Source of the DNA: Streptomyces sp. NBC_01497
GTDB taxonomy: Bacteria; Actinomycetota; Actinomycetes; Streptomycetales; Streptomycetaceae
DNA: 64,000 nucleotides
Direction of reading: 5' to 3'
Assembly: GCF_036250695.1 (NCBI RefSeq)
Contig: NZ_CP109427.1
Span: 4,650,001 to 4,714,000 of the forward strand
Part shown: positions 12,001 to 24,000 of the stretch, piece after piece
Position numbering within the stretch: position 1 is the stretch's first letter
How the letters are laid out: every line of letters begins with the position of its first letter
The notes under the pieces: generated by a model
What the model was told of the DNA's origin: nothing
Databases searched by the model: none
Seen by the model: the letters and a program-made list of their open reading frames with translations, nothing else
Position numbers and translations under genes: made by a program

Positions 12001-15000
12001 GTCGTTGGGTACGCGGCAGCCGTGGCAGCCGACGGAACGCTGGGACGGTTCGACGGCCGCACCCACCGGCCGCACGATGGATGACACGGAGCGGCTGCGG
12101 CGGCTGAGTGATCTCGGTCGGCAGCTCGGCTTGATCACCCCGGGGGAGTCCCTTCACGGGCATTCCGAACCTTCCGAGAGGCCTCTGACGGCGGACGGCG
12201 ACAGTGCGCACGGCTCGGGCGCCGTGCACGAGCTGCCGCCGGACGTCGCGCTGCTGCACGAGGTGCGCAGTGTCCTGGCCGATGTCCCGGACCGGGAGCA
12301 GATTTCGGCTGAGGAGGTTGCCGACCTGCATCGGCAGCTGGTGGAGCGCGGTGCGACCGTGCAGCGCACGACACGCCAGATCGCGCAGGACGTGGCCGCG
12401 TTGGCGTTGGGTCAGGAGCCGCCCCGTCTGCGCGCCGGCGGATGGTTCACGGCCGCGCCGGCCGTCATGATGTCGTCGGGGCACTTCTACTTCGCGAACC
12501 TGTCGTCGGCGAAGCCGGAGTTCGTGGAGAAGGCCGCGCAGGTGCTGGATCTCCTGTCGTCGCACCAGGGCATCACGGACTTCCTGGGCACCGGACGGGC
12601 GAGGATCATCCTGGAGAACCGGGCGCTGGAGTCGCCGGCCGAGGTGCGGTCGGACGGGCAGGGCGGGTATCAGGTCCAACTGGCGGCGTACTACTTCGAG
12701 AACTACAGCATCGGGTATGTGGCGGGGATGCTGGCCCATGAGTTCGGTGTGCATCCGATGGCGAGTGTTCGCCATGATGTGCAGGCCGAGGACGAGATGT
12801 TCCGTGACATGCCGATGCGGGTTCCGGGGTTGCCGGAGCGGAGCATGAACGCGTCGTTGGCGAAGCAGTCGGATCACGTGCTGGGTGCGATCAGGGGTAA
12901 CGCGCGGTATGAGGTGTATCGGCGGGCTGTTGTCGATATGGCGCGTGTGGTGTTGGGGCAGGCGCGGGCGTCGGCGGGTCCGACGTTCCGTGATGTGACG
13001 GATGTCCTGGATTCGTATCTCATGGATGTGGCGTCGATCGCGGCGACCAATGATGATCGTCTTCTGGGTGTGCCGGGTCGTAATGGCAGCGTGCGGGTGC
13101 GGCAGGACATCGCGACGGTCTACAACGAGTACCGGCAGTGGATGCTGGACGAGACCGCGCTGAGTGATCTGCACGCGCACGTCCCGCCGCTCAAGACCGA
13201 ACCGGACGTCGCCGCCGACTACAAGGTGCTGTTGAAGCAGGTGGCGACCGCCAAGCTCCTCAGTGGTTACAGCGTGAGCAAGGAGATGCTCGACCCGCCG
13301 TCGCGTCCCCTCGTCGTGGACCGGCCCGCCACGGAGTCGGCTCCGGTGGAGGCGGTTCCGGTGGAGTCGACCACCGAGCACCCGCCGGTGGACTCCACCC
13401 GGCTTGAGCAGCAGGACCCGCACGAGCAGCAGGACCCGCACGGGCAGCAGGACCCGCACGAACTGCGGGAGCCGCAGGAGCGGCGGGCCAACGAGACCGC
13501 GACACAGGACGACGACGTCCACGACGCCGCCCACGACAAGGGCAAGGAGCGGGACGGCGCCGGGCAGGACGACCAGGACCGGCCGCAGCAGCGCACGGCA
13601 CTCTCCGAGGGCCACGATCCCGACGAACTGGAAGGTCCGCACGAGGAGTACGGCGACGCACTGCGCAACCTCGCGCGGGCCCAGGAGGACGTCGCCGCGG
13701 CGGAGCAGCTGGACGCGCACGGCATCGGCACCTCCGCCGACGCGTTGCACGGACGGGCTCATGCGGCGCTCCAGCGGCTGCGCACCGCCGAAGAGGCCCT
13801 GGGCCAGGCCGAGCTGCGCCGTCAGGCACGCGAACTCGACGCGGCGCACGACCCGTTCAGCGGCGAGCCGGGCACCAGGGGGGCGGTTGGCCGGGAGCGG
13901 ACGCCGACGGTGACCCGGTCGGACGACAGCGAGTCGACCCGCACCGATGGCAGCCACGAGCTGGCGCCGGACGTCGCGCTGCTGCACGAGGTCCGAGGCC
14001 TCCTGGGGGAGGAGCAGGGCCGGGAGCAGATTTCGGCTGAGGAGGTCGCCGACCTGCATCGGCAGCTGGTGGAGCGCGGTGCGACCGTGCAGCGCACGAC
14101 ACGCCAGATCGCACAGGACATCGCGGCTTTGAAGGTGGGCCATGAACCGGGCCGTCTGCGGGGCGCCGGGCTGCTCGACAACTGGCTGAAGCCCGCCCCG
14201 CCGGTCATGATGTCGTCCGGGCGTATCCACTTCGCGAACCTGTCGTCGGCGAAGCCGGAGTTCGTGGAGAAGGCCGCGCAGGTGCTGGATCTCCTGTCGT
14301 CACACCAGGGCATCACGGACTTCCTCGGTACGGGGCAGGCGAGGATCATCCTGGAGAACCGGGCGCTGGAGTCGCCGGCCGAGGTGCGGTCGGACGGGCA
14401 GGGCGGGTACCAGGTCCAACTCGCCGCCTACTACTTCGAGAAGTACACGATCGGCTATGTGGCGGGCATGCTCGCGCACGAGTTCGGAGTGCATCCGATG
14501 GCGAGTGTTCGCCATGATGTGCAGGCCGAGGACGAGATGTTCCGTGACATGCCGATGCGGGTTCCGGGGTTGCCGGAGCGGAGTATGAACGCGTCGTTGG
14601 CGAAGCAGTCGGATCACGTGCTGGGTGCGATCCGGGGTAATGCGCGGTATGAGGTGTATCGGCGGGCTGTTGTCGATATGGCGCGTGTGGTGTTGGGGCA
14701 GGCGCGGGCGTCGGCGGGTCCGACGTTCCGTGATGTGACGGATGTCCTGGATTCGTATCTCATGGATGTGGCGTCGATCGCGGCGACGAATGATGATCGT
14801 CTTCTGGGTGTACCGGGTCGCAGTGGCAGTGTGCGGGTGCGGCAGGACATCGCGACGGTCTACAACGAGTACCGGCAGTGGATGCTGGATGAGACCGCGC
14901 TGAGTGATCTGCACGCGCACGTCCCGCCGCTCAAGACCGAACCGGACGTCGCCGCCGACTACAAGCTTCTGGCGGGACGGGTGGCCGCCGGAATGCTCGG

Positions 15001-18000
15001 CGGATCGAGCGTGAGCAAGGAAATGCTTCCCCCGCCGCCGCGTCCCGCCGTCGAGGACCGTACGACGGTGTCCTCGGAACCGCCCGCTGCGGCGACCGAC
15101 GTCGTCGAGGCCCCGGCCGCCGACGGCGGCGAGGACACGACCACCAGGGGCAGTGGGGACCCGGTCACGGACGGCGACGAGGAGGCCGCCGTCACCCGGC
15201 CCGGGCCGGCCGACTCCACGCAGCGGGAGACCGCCGGTGGCGCGGGACGCTCCAGCCGGCCCGGACTGTCCGACTGGAACGCGGAGCAGCATCGCGGTAC
15301 GGCCGTACAGACCCTTCAGGACACCGCCGCGCCGGACACCCAGCTGAGTGTGGACCCGCTGTCGCAGGGGGAGGGGCACCCCTCGCAGGGCCTCGGCACC
15401 TACCGGCCCGAGGACTGGGCGAGCCGAGCGGACCGCCTGCCCGTCCTGCTCGCGCAGCAGACCTTCCGGGGGCACACCGCCCTCGGCGCCGCGGGCCGGG
15501 GCCGGTTCATGGGAGCCCGGCAGTCCGTCCCGTGGCAGAGCACGGACGTGTCCTTCTTCGCCGCCCACGGTGCCTCGAACCACGTCCAACTCGTCCTCGG
15601 CGACGGCCGCGTCGTCCGGGTCAGTGGCCGTGAGCTGGGGCGTTACCTCGTCCGCAACGCGGCTTCGCTGGGGCCCGAAGACCGTCCCCTGGTGTTGCTG
15701 TCGTGCACCACCGGCACCGATCCGGCGTACGGGGGGCTCTCCGTCGCCCAGCACGTCGCGAACGTGACCGGCCGGGTCGTGCACGCGCCCACCACGCCCT
15801 CCGGCACGGTGCGTGACCGTCATGGCGTCCCGCAGGCCGTCCTCTTCGCTGACGCGGCCAACAATCCCGGAGCCTGGAGGACCTTCACGCCCGAGCCGTC
15901 CGGTGCCACGCTCGATCACCTCGCGCGGGTCGCCGGGCTGCACGACGACGAGGGCCCGGCAGACCCCTGGACGACGACCAGGACCCTGCAGTACGTGCGG
16001 ACCCTGCGCGGCACGTTCGGCACCGACATCGAGAGCAGCGCCGCACACGAGGCGGCGTTGCGGGGTCTGGCCGCCCTGGACAGGCTGCGCTGGAACCCCG
16101 GCACCGAAGGGCTGCCCGCCCTGCACACCGGCGGCCGGATGAACGCGGACGTCCTGCGGCAGATCACCCGGGACGTGCTGGGGCTGCCCGACGACGTGAC
16201 GCAGACGCCTGAGCACTGGAACACCGTGCTGGAGGCCGGGGCCGTCGCCCACGCCGAGGACCCGGGTGCGTCGGCGTCCGGGATCCGCGCCGTCGTGCAG
16301 CGCGGGCAGGACACGCTGCCGCCGGTCGAGGAGTCGCGGGGCACGGGTACCGCCGACCTGGACGACACGGCCTCCGCGTACGACGCCCTGCAGGACCAGA
16401 CGACAACGACGACAACGACGACAACAACGGCGCCGCCGTCGACAACGACGGCCTCGACTTCGGCTTCCCACGGCCAGGAAAGCACGGTCGAGCCGCCCCA
16501 CGACACGACACAGGACACGACTCACGACACGACCTCGGTGACGACGACCGAGGCGCCGCCCCGTCCCCGGGTGCACTTCGCGGACGGCACGGTTCCCGGC
16601 GAGGCGCACACGGCGGGCACCCGCAGTGCCACGTCCACCCGCACCCCGTTCACGATGCCGCGCCACACCACCGTCGAGACCAGCCTCGACACGTACCGTA
16701 GGCCCCACCTCGACCGGACCATGGTGCCGCCGCCCCGCAACGGCCGCGTCGTCACGTTCGACGACGGCACCCACCTGCCCACGTACATCACCGGCGACGG
16801 CACGGACTCCGGCCGTTCCGGGACGTACGGCGAGAGCCGGGTGACCCTGCGCGCCGTCAGCCAGGTGGTGACGGAGATCCGCCACCGCGCGGGACTGTCG
16901 CAGTACGGCCCCGAGGGCCAGGCGGAGGCGCTCGCGGACCTGCGCCGGGCGCTGCGTGACACGCCGTGGCAGTTCCACGGCGAGGGCTACCGCTCGCCGG
17001 CGTTCAAGAACGCCTCGGGGCAGACCCGTTACCTCCGGGTCACCACGCGCCCGCACAACGCGTGGGAGCGGTTCGACGACTCCTTCGGCTCGCCGTTCAA
17101 GTTCGACTCGGTGCAGCGCAGCCAGGTCACCACCGGCGCGGGCGCGGTGCAGTCCACCGGGCTGCGCTTCGCCCCGGGCTTCTCGCTCGGCCCGGCCTCC
17201 GGCATCGCCGCGTACGGGCGGGTCGGCGGCGGCCTCGGTTACGCGCGTACGTACGACTACGCGATGCAGAACCAGACGCTCAGCCAGGCCGAGACGCGCA
17301 TGGGTGACACGTCGAACCTGCACCTCGACGACGTGCAGTACGAGGTGCGCCTCGAAGGCGGGCCGCTCTCCTCCCACCCGGGGCTCGCACGTCACGCCGA
17401 CACGACCCACTTCACTTTCGGTGTGCGCAACGGCCTGACCGTGCGGCTCTCGTCGAGCGAGACCAGGACCGGCGCCTCCACGGCCGGCAGTGGCCAGGCA
17501 CCGCGCGAGATGACCATCGACCCGGACGCCGGCTACCGCCTCGTGCACACCGAGGGCTTCGGGCCGGTGAAGGAGATCAGGGACTGGGCGCTGAAGCGCG
17601 CGTACGCCCGGCCCGGCACGTCGGCGCACGATGAGATCTCCGGGTTCTTCACGACGGAGAACTTCCACCGCATGGCCGACCGCCTCTCGCACGGCCTCGT
17701 CACGACACGGCAGTTGACGCGGGAGGACGAGGACCGCTCCCCGATGGGCGCCTTCGTGGTGGACCGGGTGGTCCCCGGCAAGGCGACGCTGCTGACGGAG
17801 ACGACGGCCGCCGAGATGCGTATGACCGTCCAGCAGGCGGTCAGGAACGAACGGACTCTCTCGAAGACCTACACGCAGGAACTGAGCGCCAGCGTCGGCC
17901 CGAGCGCCGACGTGTCGTCCTTCTTCGGCCCGGCGGCCGGACTGCGCGCGATGGCCGGTGTCTTCGGGCGCTATGCCCGCTCGACGCTGCACGGCACGGT

Positions 18001-21000
18001 GTTCGGCGGTACGGCGAACAAGAAGTTCGTCGGGCAGGCCAAGAAGGTGCCGACCCACCTGTACCTCGTGCACAAGACGGTGTACGTACGGCGCACGGGC
18101 GACACGACGTCGACACCGTTCACGACGTGGAGCCTCGACCGGATGACCACCACCGAGGCGCGCCGCCTCGCCGGCTGGGACGACGGCACGGCGCTCACCT
18201 CGCGCAAGGACAACGAGCCCTTCGCCCCCGTGTACTTGACGAAGGACCACCCGAGCGTGCTCGGCATGAGCCGCCCGGAGGCGTTCGTCCACGAGGCGGA
18301 GCCGCAGCAGCGGGAGGCGACGCGGGAGGAGCCGGTACAGGAGGAGCCGACGCGGGAAGGGCCTCCGCAGGACGAGCCGGTACGGGAGGGCCTCCCGGAG
18401 CAGCACCAGGGGACACCGGAGCAGGAGCAGGGGACACCGGAGCAGCACCAGGAGCGTGAGCAGGAGGAGCGCCGCAGGGAGTCGCAGGAGCGGGAGGTCC
18501 CGCCCCCGGTCCCGCCACGGCCCGGCCTCCTCCAGGAGTTCACGCAGCGGGTGCTGGAGGCCGCCGCCGATAAGTACCCCGAGATGATCGCGCCGTTGGA
18601 GGACTTCGGCGGCGTCGGCAGTTCCCGGTGGAACAGCCGCGAGCACTACCGGATGGCGTTGCAGAACACACTGAACGTCGTGAACACGCTGTCCCACCAC
18701 AGCATGGCCGGCAACCTGGAGACGCTGATCACCACCGGTGTGCGCGTCGAACTGGTCAGCCCCGGGCGGCTGCACCGCTCCCACCGGTACCTGTGGATCG
18801 ACGGCAAGCTCACCGACCGCCGCTACGAGGGCACGCAGAACGACCTGTACGTGCGCACCAGCGCGCCCGGCACCCAGCGCATGGACGGTATGCGCAACGT
18901 CGTCCGGGGGTTCGAGGGCGGCGTCGAGGCATCCCTCGCGGTGCGCGACGCGGAGCACGACGTCGTGGGCCGGCCCGAGAACATCGGGACGCTCCAGGTC
19001 GGGCCCCGCTGGGGCCGGCAGACCGGACACCGGACGGGATACGGCTCCACCGCGTCGTTCGAGTCCCTCAGCAGCAGCACGTCACCCTCCCATCTGCACA
19101 GCTACCGGCTGGAGTTGTCGGCATCGACCGGTGGCTACCGGCGCTTTCGGCACCTCTGGCGCGGTACGGCGTCCCTCGGTGTGCTGGGCACGCAGCTGTT
19201 CGTACGGAACGAGCCGCACACCGACCTCGTCGGCGGTGCGGCGGGCGAGGGTGTGACCGGACGTGTGATCCTCGCCGTGGCGTCGGAGCACACCCCGACG
19301 TCCGATCCGCACCTCGGTGCCCACACCGGCGACGGCTCGCCGCGTCACACCGAGGCGCCGCTGACGACGGCCCAGGCCAAGGCCCTGCTGGACGGCGACC
19401 TGCTGGGGGCGCCGCCGCAGGCGCCGAGCCAGTTCGGTGACCATCCCTTCCACACCGTCGGGGTCGGCGGGCACCCGGAGCTCGTCGAGGGCGCCGTGGA
19501 CGTGATGCGGCAGGTGTCGAACAACGCGTGGTTCTTCCGGCAGCCGAGCGCCCCCGCGCACGAGGCACTGGTGCGCTCGCTGCAGTCCGGGCCGCTGACC
19601 GCCGACTTCGACCAGCTGTCCGCGCCCGCCGGCAGCCGCGTCAACGGCCTCTTCGGCCAGGGCCCCTACCTCAACCGGCTGGGCGCGCTGGTGCACCGCA
19701 TGGGCGTCGGCAACCTGCGGGTCGCGTCTAAGCCGGTGAAGATCGATACGGAGCAGAACCTCGGCTCGGACACCCTCGCGTCGGGCGCCGTCACCACCAC
19801 GCACACCTTCACCCTCGCCATGGCGGGCAACGCCGTCCACACCCAGGGCGCGTCGCCGACCGTCGCGGGCACCTACGGCGGCGTCGGCCGGATCGGCAGT
19901 GCGCACGGTGTGACCCGGTCGGTGACCAGGACCGTCACGTCCGACATGAACCCCGTCGACACCAGCCACAAGGTCATGGTGGTCGGCGACACGGAGCACG
20001 AGATCGCCGGCACGGCGCGCGGCGACGGCCTGCTGGCCCCGGTGCACGCGCTGGCGACCCGGATGCGTACGACGTGGGCGGGCAGGCGGTTCACGTTCGC
20101 GGGTGACTGGGTGGGCCACGTCACGGAGAAGACGGCCCACCGGATCGGTCTGCTGCGGGACAAGCTCGGCGACGTACCGCGCTACACGGAGCAGGAGTGG
20201 CAGCTGCCCGCGTGGTGGGAGGACAGCCCGTTCGGCGCCTACCCCGTCAACTCCCTCGACGCGGCCAGGGTGGTCGCGGACTTCACCCGGCAGCTGGAGA
20301 GCGTCGGCGCCGACGAGGTGAGCCGCGACGACGCGCGCGCCCGCACCATGCCGCGCCCGCTGCGGGCGCTGTACGGGAGGCTGGCGTCCGGCGGTGCGGA
20401 GACCCGCTCCCGCATCGGTGGCCCCGGCTGGGGCTGGTTCCGGGTCGGCGGCAGGACGCGCCTGGTGACGGTCGAACTCATCAAGCAGGAAACGGAGTTC
20501 GACGGGCTCGGCCACAGCACCGTCTTCAAGGACGGCCGTCACGCCACGGAGACGACCGACACGACGCGTACCGACGCCAGGATCAAGGCGCTGGGCGTCC
20601 AGCTCGGCGAGGCCGTGCGTACCGGGGACGACGTCGCGAACGCGGCGGGACCCACGTACGCGGAGCAGGGGTCGAGCACCCAGCAGGTGTCGTCGGGCCG
20701 TTCGACCGCGCGGATGAAGAACACCGTCTTCTACGCCAACGAGCCGCACGCCGAGTACCTGACCCGCTACCGGCTGAAGCTGACGCTGGACCTCGGCGAC
20801 GGGAAGCAGATCACGTCCGAGGGCGATGTCGGCCGGCTGCGGGAACAGGTCCCGCTGAGCCTGACCGTACCGGCGCACGCGGCGGCGGAGTCCGAGGGCA
20901 CGGGGCGGGGGCTCGGGGCCGATCCGCTCGGCGGCCAGGATGCGAGCGGCTGGGGCGACGACGTCCGCGACGCGCTGGACGCGACGCGGCAGCGCGTGCG

Positions 21001-24000
21001 GGACGAGCAGGACGGCGACGAGCCGCCCGGGAGGACGACCGTCCCCGACCCGGACACGACGGTCACGACGACCACCCACCACGGCACCGACGACACGACG
21101 GCGGGCGGCACCGGCACACGTGCCGTCACGGACACCGGCACGCCTGCGCTCACGCACACCCCCCACACTGACGCAGGCACCGACACCGACGCAGGCACCG
21201 ACGGCACGCACGGCACGCAGACCCGCACCAGCACCGCGACCGGCCACGATCCGCTCGAAGCCCCGCTGCTGACCGCCCTGTCGGGGGACGCGAACCTCTG
21301 GAACCCGCGGGACGTGACTCAGGACGTCATCGACCAGTGGCGCGCCACCGCCCACCCCGACGGCACACGACGGCCGTTCACCGTCCCGGACGTCGGCTTC
21401 CACGTCCGCCAGGTGGTGGGGCTCACCGGGCTCCGGCAGGCCGGGGACCTGGCGGTCGCCAAGGCCTACGGCACCTCGATCGGCGCGGGCCGGCGCGGTG
21501 GCGCGCACCTCACAGGTGACGGCCTGAAGAACGCCGTCGCCAAGGCCCGCACGTCGGGGCTGACCCGCCCGGGCACGGCGTCCTCGCTCGCCCTGCACGA
21601 CGGCACGACGGCCGAGTCGCTGGCCGCCTTCTTCGCGGACACGACCGAGGACGACGGCTACCAGGTGGCCGGCCTGTCCGAGGACACGTTCGCGGGCGGC
21701 GCGGAGGGCTCGTACCGGCTCTACTCGCGGCCCGACCTGACGGGGGCGAAGCTGCTGGCGGTGGCGCCCGACGCGAGTATGGAAAGCGCGGAGCGCTCCA
21801 CGGAGGGCAGGGACACCTCGGTCATGCGCAGCGGCGCACAGCAGCCGATCCTCGGCGGCGGTCCTGTGCTGGCGAGCGGTGATCCGGGGCGGGCGCAGCC
21901 CGGCGTCCAGGGCGCCGACGCCACCGCCACGGAGGGCGACAGCAGGCGGCAGGGCAGCGCGGAGGCCGGACAGGTCACGCTGAAGCCGACGGCGGGGAAG
22001 GCGTTCCTCTTCGCGATCCCGACGCGCTGGCTCGGCGTCGCGGACGTGCACCGCACGTTCAAGGACAGCGCGGTGGGCTCGTGGATGTCACGGAACCTCG
22101 GCCCGTTCGGACCGGTGAAGCCCGGCTCGCAGGCGGTCGAGACGGACACGCACGTCCTCGCGTGGGTGCGCGAGGACGTCGCGCGGGATCTCGGTCTGAT
22201 CGACGACGGGAACTTCCCGAAGGACGTGGCCGACGCCTGGGGATCGGTGAAGAAGGCGGGCGACGCGTGGGTCGCCGCCGACAACGCGTACTGGAAGACC
22301 CGGCGTTCCCTGCCCGGGCTGCGGGAGCTGCACCAGCAGGCGAGGAGCGACCTGCGGGCGGCGAAGCGGGCGCTCACCGACGCGCTCGCGGCGGCGGCCC
22401 CGCGGAACGAAGACGTCCATGGGCCGGACCACGACACCGTCGACCCGGCCGCACGGGAAGCGGCGGACGCGGCCGCACGGGAGGCGGAGACGGCCGCACG
22501 CGAGTCCGCTGAAGTGGCGGTGCGGGAGGCGCGGGAGGCCCTGCGCGAGGCGCGGTCCCAGGTGCACCTGGCCGCGCGGGCGGCGCACCGTGCCTTCGAC
22601 GGGCTCAGGACGGGCGAGGCCGCGGCGAAGAAGGCCGCCGCCGAGTTCCACCGGGTGCGGTCGGGCGCGGACCGCCTCACGCGGTGGCACCGGCTGCCGT
22701 CCGAGGAGCGCGCCGGGGTGGAGGAGCCCACAGCGGTCAGCTATCAGCCCGCGCCGAAGCCCGCGAGCGCCACGGCGGCGGGCGCCGCGCGCTACGCCGT
22801 CGAGCCCGGCGGCACCGACCACCCGCCCCTGCTCACCTCGCCCGGCGGGACCCGCACCTACGCGGTGCACGACGTACCGCGCGACGGCGACGGCTTCTTC
22901 CGTTCCTTCGCGGCGGGACTGGACCACATCGACCCGGCGCGGCTGGCCGAACTCGTGCCCGTCGGCGACCCGAAGGAGACGAACGAGGCGCTGCGCCACC
23001 TCCTCGCGGACCACCTCGCCGACCCGGACAACGCGGACCTGACGGCGTTCACGGCGCCCGACACGCACGACACGTTCACCCCGGACGAGGCGGCACACGC
23101 GGGGATCCGCTTCCGTGAGGACTCGCCGCAGCAGCGCGAGTTCGACGCCACCCACCGCATGCCGCTGCACGAGGTGCTGTCCCCGGACGAGCGCGTGGGA
23201 CTGGCCGAGGCCCAACTGCGCAGGCCCGCAACGGTGGACGGCGACGAGCCGGGCGACAGCGGATGGGACCACGGCGCGGCCGACCTCCTGCCCCCGCTCG
23301 CGGCCCGGGTGTTCGGCGTGAAGGTGACGGTCGTACGGGAAGGCGGCACGTTCGAGGAGTTCGTACCGCCCGGCACGGCGGGCGAGGGCCTGCCGCACGT
23401 CGTCCTGCACCTGTCCGACCGGCACTACCGCGTGGCTCTGCCGACGGCGCCCCGAGAGCCCGAGCACGCCGAGCCGACCCGCGACACGGTGCACCAGGAG
23501 TCGCCCGAGCCGCTGGAGGAGACCTCGCACGGCGCACCGGTCCGTGACACCGACGAGGACGCCTCCACCGACGCGGTGAGCGACGGGAACCAGGGGGAGT
23601 CCGGCTCCGCCGTCGAACTCCCGCCGGGGGCGAAGCGGATCCTCGTGGTCTCCGACGTGAGCGGCCTCGGCCTGGGCGGCGTCCCGGTGTTCAACATGGA
23701 GCTGGTGCGGGGCCTTTCAGCGGAGCACCACGTGACCCTGCTGACGTCCGACCCGAAGCCGTACGACGCGGCGGCGAAGGCCCGCCAGCACGGCAACGCG
23801 GTCATCGTGAACCGGCCCGTCGCCGGTGTCGAGGCGCGCGACGCCTTCGACCGGCTCGTCCAGGCCCCGGCGCAGCAGCACGGGCTGCCGGCGGACCCCG
23901 ACGCGTTCGACCTGGTCATCGGGCACTCGCGGTTCTCGGGTCCGGGCGCGCTCGCCATCCAGAAGGCCTGGTACCCGCAGGCCAGGCTGGTGCACTTCCT

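Larger units (their letters stand above)
2312..12154 (+). repeat. Array of six tandem GT4-like modules within the giant protein
   Basis: Modules start at 2312, 4103, 5744, 7415, 9089 and 10721. Measured from the ARILVLSDVSG start to the GESL end, each is exactly 1,434 bp (478 codons) with no net indel. Acidic linkers between them are 357, 207, 237, 240 and 198 bp long. Each module has an N-terminal GGVPVFN glycine loop, a PGR...IKG segment and HEGFGLVATE, which contains the EX7E motif of GT4/GT-B retaining glycosyltransferases. A shared tail with WDGSTAAPT ends each module. Near-identity at the DNA level points to recent tandem duplication and gene conversion. Confidence 0.9.

Noticed and set aside
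2312..12154. Modular polyketide or nonribosomal peptide synthetase
   Set aside because: Repeating modules show GT4 motifs and no ketosynthase, adenylation, condensation or carrier motifs.
5687..22051. Very long minus-strand open frames opposite the giant gene (5687-10525, 10613-14230, 14300-19030, 19082-22051)
   Set aside because: They are Arg/His/Leu-rich mirror frames expected in high-GC DNA, have no domains, and follow the repeats of the plus-strand gene.
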